Assembly: GCA_002421865.1 (NCBI GenBank)
Contig: DISE01000081.1
Coordinates: 1 to 6,075 of the forward strand
DNA from: Castellaniella sp. UBA6218
GTDB lineage: Bacteria > Pseudomonadota > Gammaproteobacteria > Burkholderiales > Burkholderiaceae_B
Direction of reading: 5' to 3'
DNA: 6,075 nt
The notes below the pieces were generated by a model. That model worked only from the letters and a program-made list of their open reading frames with translations, was not told where the DNA came from and made no database searches. The number at the start of each line of letters is the position of its first letter. Position 1 is the stretch's first letter. Positions 1-5,375 of the stretch are shown in pieces. Position numbers and translations under genes: made by a program.

Positions 1-180
1 TCCGACGGCTCCTACGGCATCCCCGAGGGCATCGTCTACGGCGTGCCGGTCACCACGGCCAACGGCGAATACACCCGCGTCACCGGTCTGGAAATCGACG
101 CCTTCTCGCGCGAACGCATGGACTTCACCCTGAAGGAACTGCTCGAGGAACGCGACGGCGTCGCCGACCTGCTGAAGTAA
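1..180 (+). CDS. mdh: Malate dehydrogenase, C-terminal 59 residues (5' end outside window)
   Basis: This is the end of NAD-dependent malate dehydrogenase, the cytosolic TCA-cycle enzyme that interconverts malate and oxaloacetate. The frame is open from base 1 to the TAA at 178-180. It encodes a tail beginning SDGSYGIPEGIVYG, followed by VPVTTANGEY, then GLEIDAFSRERMDFTLKELL and ending DGVADLLK. This pattern is characteristic of the C-terminal substrate-domain end of the roughly 330-residue bacterial Mdh found in Burkholderiales. The NAD-binding Rossmann fold and catalytic His/Asp/Arg lie upstream, outside the window. The product supplies oxaloacetate, which is the co-substrate of the PrpC encoded downstream. 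The gap to prpB is 190 bp and contains a strong hairpin, so co-transcription is possible but not shown. The family call is secure; only the partial length limits it. Confidence 0.93.
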   Translation, partial: SDGSYGIPEGIVYGVPVTTANGEYTRVTGLEIDAFSRERMDFTLKELLEERDGVADLLK

Positions 181-186
181 GCCTGA

Positions 187-229
187 CGGCGGCGGACGCG
201 CGCCCGCGAGGCCGCCGCGCCCGCCGCCG
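187..229 (+). other. Strong GC-rich hairpin after mdh, without U-tract
   Basis: Seven bases after the mdh stop, CGGCGGCGG (187-195) pairs perfectly with CCGCCGCCG (221-229). After one mismatch (196/220) a further 4 bp pair (197-200 with 216-219), leaving a loop of about 15 nt. There is no run of T after the stem (the next bases are AATGTCC), so it does not look like a standard intrinsic terminator. It may protect the 3' end of the mdh message, attenuate transcription into prpB, or be a by-product of very high GC. The pairing is seen; the role is inference. Confidence 0.45.
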
Positions 230-297
230 AATGTCCGGCCGATGACAGACACGCCGGCCCCGCGCGGCCAGAATGCCCCTGCCGTCGACTGGAACCA

Positions 298-351
298 CGC
301 CCCCATCCGGGGCGATTGCTGCCGCGAATCCGGGCACGCCGGGCGCCGGCG
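298..351 (+). other. Two short hairpins in the prpB leader
   Basis: CGCCCC (298-303) pairs with GGGGCG (309-314) across a 5-nt loop. CGCCGG (337-342) pairs with CCGGCG (346-351) across a 3-nt loop, ending 7 nt before the prpB Shine-Dalgarno. Both are perfect 6-bp stems in the untranslated leader. No sigma70-like promoter was found in 230-370, so the prp transcript may begin farther upstream or use a poorly conserved promoter. In DNA this GC-rich such stems arise easily, so functional meaning is uncertain. Confidence 0.25.
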
Positions 352-358
352 GCCCACC

Positions 359-362
359 GGAG
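359..362 (+). promoter_or_regulatory. Ribosome binding site deciding the prpB start
   Basis: GGAG lies 8 nt before ATG 371. It favours that start over the upstream in-frame ATG at 242, which opens a Pro/Arg-rich stretch with no resemblance to the family. Confidence 0.6.
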
Positions 363-370
363 CGTCCATC

Positions 371-1270
371 ATGACCCGTCCCGCCTCCCCCGGCGCCCTG
401 CTTCGCCAGGCGCTGAACGAAGAATCCCCCCTGCAGATCATCGGGGCCATCAACGCCAATCACGCCCTGCTGGCCCGACGCGCCGGCTACCGGGCCATCT
501 ACCTCTCGGGCGGCGGCGTGGCCGCGGGCTCGCTCGGCCTGCCCGACCTGGGCATCAACACGCTCGACGACGTCCTGACCGACGTGCGCCGGATCACCGA
601 CGTCTGCGACCTGCCGCTGCTGGTGGACATCGATACCGGCCTCGGGCCTTCGGCCTTCAACATCGCCCGTACCGTCAAGTCCCTGGTCAAGTTCGGCGCC
701 GCCGGCTGCCACATCGAGGACCAGGTCGGCGCCAAGCGCTGCGGCCACCGGCCCGGCAAGGAAATCGTCGGCACGGAAGAAATGGTCGACCGCGTGAAGG
801 CCGCCGTGGACGCCCGCACCGACAGCGACTTCTACATCATCGCGCGCACCGACGCGATCGCCGTCAGCGGTGTGGACGCGGCCCTGGAGCGCGCGCACGC
901 CTGCGTCGAGGCGGGCGCCGATGCAATCTTCGCGGAAGCATCCTACGATCTGGACACTTACCGGAAATTTTCCAGCAGCCTGAACGTCCCCGTGCTGGCG
1001 AACATCACCGAGTTCGGCAAGACGCCGCTGTTCACGGTCGAAGAGCTCAAAGGCGCGGGCGTGGGCATCGTGCTCTATCCCCTTTCGGCCTTCCGCGCCA
1101 TGAACAAGGCGGCCGAGGCCGTCTACGAAGCCATCCGCCGCGACGGCCACCAGCACCGGGTCCTCGACCTGATGCAGACCCGCGAGGAGCTCTACGACCG
1201 GATCGGCTATCACCATTACGAAGAACAGCTCGACGCCCTGTTCCAGCAGGGCAAGCACAAAACGTCCTGA
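371..1270 (+). CDS. prpB: 2-methylisocitrate lyase
   Basis: Cleaves (2S,3R)-2-methylisocitrate to pyruvate and succinate, the last step of the methylcitrate cycle for propionyl-CoA disposal, in the cytosol. The protein is 299 residues, close to the family's usual 290-300, and belongs to the isocitrate lyase/PEP mutase TIM-barrel superfamily. The signature catalytic loop KRCGH is at residues 122-126 with the catalytic Cys at 124. The Mg-binding acidic pair is in VDIDTG (Asp86, Asp88). Other conserved active-site positions include Asp59, Arg159, Glu189 and Asn211, all offset by +1 from the E. coli enzyme as I recall it. The segment LSGGGVAAGSLGLPDLG (45-61) is near-diagnostic. An in-frame ATG at 242 would add 43 unconserved residues. 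ATG 371 is preferred because GGAG at 359-362 is well placed and family homology begins here. It is first in the prpB-prpC-prpD run, with a 47-bp gap to prpC. Confidence 0.95.
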   Translation: MTRPASPGALLRQALNEESPLQIIGAINANHALLARRAGYRAIYLSGGGVAAGSLGLPDLGINTLDDVLTDVRRITDVCDLPLLVDIDTGLGPSAFNIARTVKSLVKFGAAGCHIEDQVGAKRCGHRPGKEIVGTEEMVDRVKAAVDARTDSDFYIIARTDAIAVSGVDAALERAHACVEAGADAIFAEASYDLDTYRKFSSSLNVPVLANITEFGKTPLFTVEELKGAGVGIVLYPLSAFRAMNKAAEAVYEAIRRDGHQHRVLDLMQTREELYDRIGYHHYEEQLDALFQQGKHKTS

Positions 1271-1304
1271 CCGGACCCCGCCTTCGAACCGAACCCGCTC
1301 ATCC

Positions 1305-1310
1305 AAGGAG
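1305..1310 (+). promoter_or_regulatory. Ribosome binding site of prpC
   Basis: AAGGAG, a strong Shine-Dalgarno, lies 7 nt before ATG 1318. It matters because it supports translation of the unusual Lys/Ala/Pro-rich N-terminus rather than a later start such as GTG at 1444. Confidence 0.75.
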
Positions 1311-1317
1311 ACCGCTG

Positions 1318-2556
1318 ATGGCGACCAAGAACACCTCCTCCGCCCGGAAGACCCCCGTCCGCAAGGCTGCCGCGCCCAAGGCGCCCGCCGTCCAGGCCGA
1401 AGCCCCCGCCGCCGCGCCCCCGGGTCCAAAGCCCAAGAAGTCCGTGGCCCTGTCGGGCATCATCGCCGGCAACACCGCGCTCTGCACGGTGGGCCGCAGC
1501 GGCAACGATCTGCACTACCGCGGCTATGACATCCTGGACATCGCCGACACCTGCGAGTTCGAGGAAGTCGCCCACCTGCTGATCCACGGCAAGCTGCCGA
1601 CGCCGTCCGAGCTCAAGGCCTACAAGGAAAAACTGCGCCGCCTGCGCGGCCTGCCCGCCCAGGTCCAGGTGGCCCTGGAAGCCCTGCCCGCCGCCAGCCA
1701 CCCCATGGACGTGATGCGCACGGCCGCCTCGGTGCTGGGCTGCGTGCTGCCGGAAAAGGACGACCACAACCTGCCGGACGCGCGCGACATCGCAGACCGC
1801 CTGATGGCCAGCCTGGGCTCGGCCCTGCTGTACTGGTATCACTACAGCCACAACGGGCGCGTCATCAGCGTCGAGACCGAGGACGACAGCATCGGCGGCC
1901 ATTTCCTGCACCTGCTGCACGGCGAAACCCCGTCCGACGAATGGGTCCGCGCGATGCACACCTCGCTGATCCTGTACGCGGAACACGAATTCAACGCATC
2001 GACCTTCACCGGCCGCGTGATCGCCGGCACGGGCTCGGACATGTACTCGGCCATCACCGGCGCCATCGGCGCGCTGCGCGGCCCGAAACACGGCGGCGCC
2101 AACGAGGTCGCCTTCGAAATCCAGAAACGCTACGACACCCCCGACGAGGCCGAAGCCGACATCCGCCGCCGCGTCGAGGCCAAGGAAGTCGTGATCGGCT
2201 TCGGCCACCCCGTCTACACCGTCTCGGATCCGCGCAACAAGGTCATCAAGGCCGTCGCCCGCCGCCTGTCCAAATCGGCCGGCTCGATGAAGATGTTCGA
2301 CATCGCCGAGCGTCTGGAATCCGTGATGTGGGACGCCAAGAAGATGTTCCCCAACCTGGACTGGTTCTCGGCCGTGTCCTATCACATGATGGGTGTGCCC
2401 ACCGCCATGTTCACCCCCCTGTTCGTGATCGCCCGCACGGCCGGCTGGTCCGCGCACATCATCGAACAGCGCATCGACAACAAGATCATCCGCCCGACGG
2501 CCAACTACGTCGGCCCGGAAGACCGCAAGTTCGTCCCCCTGGCCAAGCGCAAGTAA
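1318..2556 (+). CDS. prpC: 2-methylcitrate synthase with an extended N-terminus
   Basis: Condenses propionyl-CoA with oxaloacetate to 2-methylcitrate, the committed step of the methylcitrate cycle; cytosolic, citrate synthase superfamily. The 412-residue product has the full fold from about residue 38 (PKPKKSVALSG, which also opens the conserved part of E. coli PrpC). The catalytic triad is visible: His258 in GPKHGGANE, His297 in GFGHPVY and Asp348 in NLDWFSAVSY. The family signature AEHEFNASTFT is at 221-231 and the C-terminal substrate motif IIEQRIDNKIIRP at 381-393. Resemblance to E. coli PrpC is closer than expected for plain citrate synthase, so propionyl-CoA is the likely substrate; some activity with acetyl-CoA is common in this family. 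Residues 1-37 are rich in Lys, Ala and Pro and make it about 23 residues longer than E. coli PrpC. It is followed after 24 bp by prpD. Confidence 0.95.
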   Translation: MATKNTSSARKTPVRKAAAPKAPAVQAEAPAAAPPGPKPKKSVALSGIIAGNTALCTVGRSGNDLHYRGYDILDIADTCEFEEVAHLLIHGKLPTPSELKAYKEKLRRLRGLPAQVQVALEALPAASHPMDVMRTAASVLGCVLPEKDDHNLPDARDIADRLMASLGSALLYWYHYSHNGRVISVETEDDSIGGHFLHLLHGETPSDEWVRAMHTSLILYAEHEFNASTFTGRVIAGTGSDMYSAITGAIGALRGPKHGGANEVAFEIQKRYDTPDEAEADIRRRVEAKEVVIGFGHPVYTVSDPRNKVIKAVARRLSKSAGSMKMFDIAERLESVMWDAKKMFPNLDWFSAVSYHMMGVPTAMFTPLFVIARTAGWSAHIIEQRIDNKIIRPTANYVGPEDRKFVPLAKRK

Positions 2557-2570
2557 GCCGCACTTCTTTC

Positions 2571-2575
2571 AGGAA
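2571..2575 (+). promoter_or_regulatory. Ribosome binding site of prpD
   Basis: AGGAA lies 5 nt before ATG 2581, inside the 24-bp prpC-prpD gap. The gap has no room for a promoter or terminator, which supports one shared transcript. Confidence 0.6.
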
Positions 2576-2580
2576 TCACC

Positions 2581-4032
2581 ATGTCCGCACCCATTTCCAA
2601 CGTCCGTCCCCAGCCCGACCAGGTCCTGGTGGACATCGTCGATTACGTGTTCGACTACAAGATCGACAGTGCGCTGGCGCTCGAAACCGCCCGCAACTGC
2701 CTGATCGACACCCTGGGCTGCGGCCTGGAAGGCCTGGAATACCCGGCCTGCCGCAAGCTCATGGGCCCCATCGTGCCCGGCACCATCGTCCCCAACGGCG
2801 CCAAGGTTCCCGGCACGCAGTTCCAGCTGGATCCGGTGCAGGCCGCGTTCAATATCGGCTGCATGATCCGCTGGCTGGACTTCAACGACACCTGGCTGGC
2901 GGCCGAATGGGGCCATCCGTCCGACAACCTGGGCGGCGTCCTGGCCGTGGCCGACTGGTTGTCGCGCAACGCCGTGGCCGCCGGCAAGGCGCCGCTCACC
3001 ATGCGCGCGGTGCTGGAAGGCATGATCAAGGCGCACGAAATCCAGGGCTGCATCGCGCTGGAAAACTCCTTCAACAAGGTCGGCCTGGACCACGTGGTGC
3101 TGGTGAAGGTCGCCTCCACCGCCGTGGTGTCCCAGATGCTGGGTCTGTCGCGCGAGGAAGCCATCAACGCCGTGTCCCTCGCCTGGGTGGACGGCCAGAG
3201 CCTGCGCACTTATCGTCACGCGCCCAACACCGGCAGCCGCAAGTCCTGGGCGGCTGGCGACGCCACCAGCCGTGCCGTACGCCTGGCCCTGATGGCCCGC
3301 ACCGGCGAAATGGGCTATCCGTCCGTGCTGACCGCGCCGGTCTGGGGTTTCTACGACGTGCTGTTCAAGGGCCAGCCCTTCAAGTTCCAGCGCCCCTACG
3401 GCACTTACGTGATGGAAAACGTGCTGTTCAAGATCTCGTTCCCGGCCGAATTCCACTCGCAGACCGCGGTGGAATGCGCCATGCAGATCCATGAAAAGCT
3501 GAAGTCCCTGGGCAAGACTGAAGCCGACATCAAGAAAATCACGATCCGCACGCACGAGGCCTGCATCCGCATCATCGACAAGAAAGGCCCGTTGAACAAC
3601 CCCGCGGACCGCGACCACTGCATCCAGTACATGGTGGCCGTGCCCATCCTGTTCGGCCGCCTCACGGCTTCGGACTACGAGGACGGCGTGGCCGCCGACC
3701 CGCGCATCGACGCGCTGCGCGACAAGATGGTCTGCGTGGAAGATCCCGCCTTCACCGCCGATTATCACGATCCGGACAAGCGCTCCATCGCCAATGCCCT
3801 GACGGTCGAATTCACGGACGGCACGAAGCTCGACGAAATCGTCTGCGAATACCCGATCGGCCACAAACGCCGCCGCAAGGACGGCATTCCGCTGCTGGAA
3901 GCGAAGTTCCGCACGAACCTGGCCCGCCAGTTCCCGACCCGTCAGCAGCAGCGCATCCTGGACGTGTCGCTGGACCAGGCGAAGCTGGAAGCCATGCCGG
4001 TGCACGAATACGTGGACCTCTATGTTATCTGA
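2581..4032 (+). CDS. prpD: 2-methylcitrate dehydratase
   Basis: Dehydrates 2-methylcitrate to 2-methyl-cis-aconitate in the cytosol. It belongs to the MmgE/PrpD family, which works without an iron-sulfur cluster. The 483-residue length equals that of E. coli PrpD as I recall it, and the two align by eye along their whole length, even ending in the same YVI. Conserved blocks include DTLGCGLEGLEYPAC (43-57), FNDTWLAAEWGHPSDN (101-116), AHEIQGCIALENSFN (151-165), VDGQSLRTYRHAPNTG (203-218), RKSWAAGDATSRAVRLALMA (220-239) and RTHEACIRIIDKKGPLNNPA (323-342). No gap, frameshift or missing block was seen. Because this is the PrpD-type enzyme rather than the AcnD/PrpF pair, rehydration of the product needs an aconitase, and acnB begins 1.3 kb downstream. 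The last 11 bp overlap the next gene. Confidence 0.96.
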   Translation: MSAPISNVRPQPDQVLVDIVDYVFDYKIDSALALETARNCLIDTLGCGLEGLEYPACRKLMGPIVPGTIVPNGAKVPGTQFQLDPVQAAFNIGCMIRWLDFNDTWLAAEWGHPSDNLGGVLAVADWLSRNAVAAGKAPLTMRAVLEGMIKAHEIQGCIALENSFNKVGLDHVVLVKVASTAVVSQMLGLSREEAINAVSLAWVDGQSLRTYRHAPNTGSRKSWAAGDATSRAVRLALMARTGEMGYPSVLTAPVWGFYDVLFKGQPFKFQRPYGTYVMENVLFKISFPAEFHSQTAVECAMQIHEKLKSLGKTEADIKKITIRTHEACIRIIDKKGPLNNPADRDHCIQYMVAVPILFGRLTASDYEDGVAADPRIDALRDKMVCVEDPAFTADYHDPDKRSIANALTVEFTDGTKLDEIVCEYPIGHKRRRKDGIPLLEAKFRTNLARQFPTRQQQRILDVSLDQAKLEAMPVHEYVDLYVI

Positions 4033-4318
4033 AGCCCCCGCTCCCGGCCGGGCCATCCGCCACGACGAGGCCGCCCACCGTTTCGAATGGACGGAGGACG
4101 GTCAGTTGTGCGTGCTGGACTATGTCCTCGACGGCGCCATCGCGTCATTCACCCACACGGGAGTGCCGGCCGCCGTGGGCGGCCGCGGCATCGCCGCGGA
4201 CCTGGTGCGCACCGGGCTGGACACGGCCCGCGCCCGCGGCTGGCGGGTCCGGCCGCTGTGCTCCTACGTGGCGGCCTTCGTCCACCGGCATCCGGAATAC
4301 CAGGATCTGGTGGATTGA
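4022..4318 (+). CDS. Small GNAT-like N-acetyltransferase (YjdJ/COG2388 type)
   Basis: A 98-residue protein that looks like the minimal GCN5-related acetyltransferases of the YjdJ group. These consist of little more than the acetyl-CoA-binding part of the GNAT fold; substrates are mostly unknown. Visible marks are a beta-hairpin start (HRFEWTEDGQLCVLDYVLDG, 19-38), a strand with FTHTGVP (43-49), the acetyl-CoA loop GGRGIAADLV (53-62), and the typical end RPLCSYVAAFVHRHPEYQDLV (77-97). The loop normally starts with Arg, Lys or Gln (pattern R/Q-x-x-G-x-G/A). Here that first position is Gly53, a mild oddity. The ATG sits inside prpD in a different frame (11-bp overlap) with no convincing Shine-Dalgarno, so translational coupling to prpD is likely. 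Placement suggests a role tied to propionate metabolism, for example acylation of a metabolic target, but this is inference. Confidence 0.82.
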   Translation: MLSEAPAPGRAIRHDEAAHRFEWTEDGQLCVLDYVLDGAIASFTHTGVPAAVGGRGIAADLVRTGLDTARARGWRVRPLCSYVAAFVHRHPEYQDLVD

Positions 4319-4341
4319 CGGCCCCGCCGATCGCCTGCGAC

Positions 4342-4373
4342 CCGGCGCGAGAAGACTCGCGCCGGTTTTTTTT
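4342..4373 (+). terminator. Intrinsic terminator of the prpBCD operon
   Basis: A perfect 10-bp G/C-rich stem, CCGGCGCGAG (4342-4351) with CTCGCGCCGG (4356-4365), closes a 4-nt AAGA loop. It is followed directly by eight T (4366-4373). It lies 24 bp after the acetyltransferase stop. This textbook structure marks the end of the prpB-prpC-prpD-GNAT transcript and separates it from ompW. Confidence 0.95.
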
Positions 4374-4388
4374 GTCCGTGGCCGGCCC

Positions 4389-4403
4389 AAGGCAAAATGC
4401 CTT
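4389..4403. repeat. Short inverted repeat between terminator and ompW promoter
   Basis: AAGGCA (4389-4394) and TGCCTT (4398-4403) are perfect inverted arms around AAA. A second pair, TTCATC (4445-4450) and GATGAA (4460-4465), lies further downstream with 9 bp between the arms. Either could be a protein-binding site upstream of ompW, but nothing identifies a regulator and both are short enough to occur by chance. Confidence 0.25.
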
Positions 4404-4476
4404 CCCTGGAGGGCGGCCCGTCAAAGTGGCAGCGCGGACGCTTTTTCATCATTTCCGACGATGAATGACGTTTTGA

Positions 4477-4490
4477 TTGATCGAGATTAA
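4477..4490. promoter_or_regulatory. FNR/ANR-like box upstream of ompW
   Basis: TTGATCGAGATTAA matches the FNR/ANR/CRP-type consensus TTGAT-N4-ATCAA with a single mismatch (ATTAA for ATCAA). Its centre is 4483.5. A -10-like CAAAAT at 4513-4518 would place the start near 4525, exactly 41.5 bp away, the standard spacing of FNR-activated class II promoters. OmpW synthesis is known to respond to oxygen through FNR in E. coli, which makes the assignment sensible. The motif is seen; oxygen control in this organism is inference. Confidence 0.6.
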
Positions 4491-4512
4491 ATCCCCAAAT
4501 CAGGGTTTTCCC

Positions 4513-4533
4513 CAAAATGAGGACTCCTATAAC
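4513..4533 (+). promoter_or_regulatory. Candidate -10 elements of the ompW promoter
   Basis: Two options are visible. CAAAAT (4513-4518, 4 of 6 matches to TATAAT) fits activation by the box at 4477-4490. TATAAC (4528-4533, 5 of 6) has a weak -35-like TTTTCC 16 bp upstream and would leave the box at about -57. The first fits the activator geometry, the second the hexamer consensus. The sequence alone does not settle which is used. Confidence 0.4.
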
Positions 4534-4545
4534 CATATCGTCAAC

Positions 4546-4557
4546 AGGGAGATCTCC
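4546..4557 (+). promoter_or_regulatory. ompW ribosome binding site inside a palindrome
   Basis: AGGGAGA (4546-4552) is a good Shine-Dalgarno 7 nt before ATG 4560. It overlaps the perfect 10-bp palindrome GGAGATCTCC (4548-4557). As RNA the palindrome could pair only weakly within one molecule, so an effect on translation is uncertain. Confidence 0.5.
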
Positions 4558-4559
4558 TC

Positions 4560-5180
4560 ATGGCATTCCGCCTTCGACACACCCTACTCGCGTGCGCGCT
4601 GGCCGCCGGATCCATCACCGCCGCGCCTGCGTTGGCCCACGAAGCGGGCGACATCCTGCTGAAGGTCGGTGTCACGCATGTCGAACCCAAGTCGGACAAC
4701 GGCACCGTGGCCAACGGCGCCGTCAAACTGGACATCGACGGCAGCACCCGCCCCAGTTTCACCCTGACCTACATGGCCACGCGCCACATCGGCGTCGAAC
4801 TGCTGGGGGCCTACCCCTTCAAGCACACGATCAACGCCAAGGGCCTGGGCGACATCGGCTCGACCCAGCACCTGCCGCCCACCCTCAGCCTGCAATGGCA
4901 CTTCCTGCCGGACGCCACATTTCAGCCGTACGTGGGCGTGGGCCTGAACTACACGACCTTCTTCGATACGCACAGCAAGCTGGGCACGCTCAGCCTGGAC
5001 GACTCCTGGGGCGTCGCCGCCCAGATCGGCGCGGACTACAAGCTCAATGACCGCTGGTTCCTGAACGCGGACCTGCGCTACATTGACATTTCATCCAACG
5101 TCCGCCTGAACGGCGCGGACATCGGCAAAACCAAGATCAACCCCTGGGTTGCCACCATCGGGGTCGGCTACCGCTTCTGA
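4560..5180 (+). CDS. ompW: OmpW-family outer membrane beta-barrel protein
   Basis: A 206-residue exported protein of the OmpW family: eight-stranded outer-membrane barrels with a hydrophobic channel, thought to let small hydrophobic molecules across and often induced by low oxygen or stress. Residues 1-26 form a clear signal peptide (basic MAFRLRH, hydrophobic core, cleavage likely after APALA at 26, leaving HEAGD). The mature part has alternating strand patterns and family blocks: GDILLKVGVTHVEP (30-43), HLPPTLSLQWHFLP (104-117), FQPYVGVGLNYTTFF (121-135), SWGVAAQIGADYKLNDRWFL (149-168) and DLRYIDI (171-177). It ends in GVGYRF, with the C-terminal aromatic Phe that the BAM assembly machinery recognises. 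It is transcribed separately from the prp genes, behind their terminator. The true substrate is unknown; a link to propionate or TCA metabolism is only positional. Confidence 0.92.
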   Translation: MAFRLRHTLLACALAAGSITAAPALAHEAGDILLKVGVTHVEPKSDNGTVANGAVKLDIDGSTRPSFTLTYMATRHIGVELLGAYPFKHTINAKGLGDIGSTQHLPPTLSLQWHFLPDATFQPYVGVGLNYTTFFDTHSKLGTLSLDDSWGVAAQIGADYKLNDRWFLNADLRYIDISSNVRLNGADIGKTKINPWVATIGVGYRF

Positions 5181-5197
5181 GCGGCCTGAGCCCCCCT

Positions 5198-5218
5198 GGG
5201 CCGGGCGATGCCCGACCC
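5198..5218 (+). terminator. Weak hairpin after ompW, doubtful terminator
   Basis: CGGGC (5202-5206) pairs with GCCCG (5210-5214) around GAT, extended past a C/A mismatch by GGG (5198-5200) with CCC (5216-5218). It starts 17 bp after the ompW stop. Only ATTT follows some bases later, so there is no real U-tract and termination would be leaky. Some read-through from ompW into acnB is conceivable. Confidence 0.35.
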
Positions 5219-5281
5219 GCCCGGATTTCCGCACTCCCGGCAAGCGGGGAACGATGCCTGGCGAACGGCTGATTGGGCTTT

Positions 5282-5306
5282 TGGTCTTATATCTTATATA
5301 AGACCA
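5282..5306. promoter_or_regulatory. 25-bp inverted repeat, probable operator upstream of acnB
   Basis: TGGTCTTATAT (5282-5292) and ATATAAGACCA (5296-5306) are perfect 11-bp inverted arms around CTT. Nested off-centre is a second perfect 12-bp palindrome, TCTTATATAAGA (5292-5303), and the left half is a tandem repeat of CTTATAT (5286-5292, 5293-5299). This AT-rich element stands out sharply in GC-rich surroundings, 70 bp before the acnB start. Its symmetry is that of a site for a dimeric helix-turn-helix regulator, for example of the GntR type. The regulator is not encoded in the window. Confidence 0.75.
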
Positions 5307-5336
5307 TTGCCTGATCGCCGGGCTTGCCGGTAAAAT
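5307..5336 (+). promoter_or_regulatory. Candidate acnB promoter
   Basis: TTGCCT (5307-5312, 4 of 6 to TTGACA) and TAAAAT (5331-5336, 5 of 6 to TATAAT) are 18 bp apart and predict a start near 5343. The palindrome at 5282-5306 would then abut the -35 element, centred near -49. An alternative uses TTGGGC (5273-5278) with TATAAG (5297-5302), also 18 bp apart, placing the -10 inside the palindrome as in direct repression. Both are possible. Confidence 0.5.
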
Positions 5337-5375
5337 AGGCGCGTTCACCAACCCTCTCTCCTGGGGCATCACTCC

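Noticed and set aside
242..370. Upstream ATG giving prpB 43 extra residues
   Set aside because: The added residues are Pro/Arg-rich and unlike the family, two leader hairpins lie in this stretch, and GGAG at 359-362 fits the ATG at 371.
125..1429. Minus-strand open frame of 434 codons across mdh, prpB and the prpC start
   Set aside because: It spans three real genes and their gaps and has an Arg/Gly-rich low-complexity translation, so it is a GC shadow.
1216..2457. Minus-strand open frame of 413 codons opposite prpC
   Set aside because: It is a repetitive Gly/Ala/Val/His translation antisense to a well-supported PrpC, with no family resemblance.
1941..3494. Plus-strand 517-codon frame spanning prpC and prpD
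   Set aside because: It crosses two genuine genes in a different frame, with an Arg/His/Pro-rich translation typical of a shifted GC-rich reading.
2569..4056. Long minus-strand open frame of 495 codons opposite prpD
   Set aside because: It runs antisense to a fully convincing prpD, its translation is rich in Gly, Ala, His and Val without recognisable domains, and such mirror frames are usual in GC-rich coding DNA.
5292..5303. Palindrome at acnB as an intrinsic terminator for ompW
   Set aside because: The stem is AT-rich with no useful loop and no T-run after it, so a protein-binding site is the better reading.
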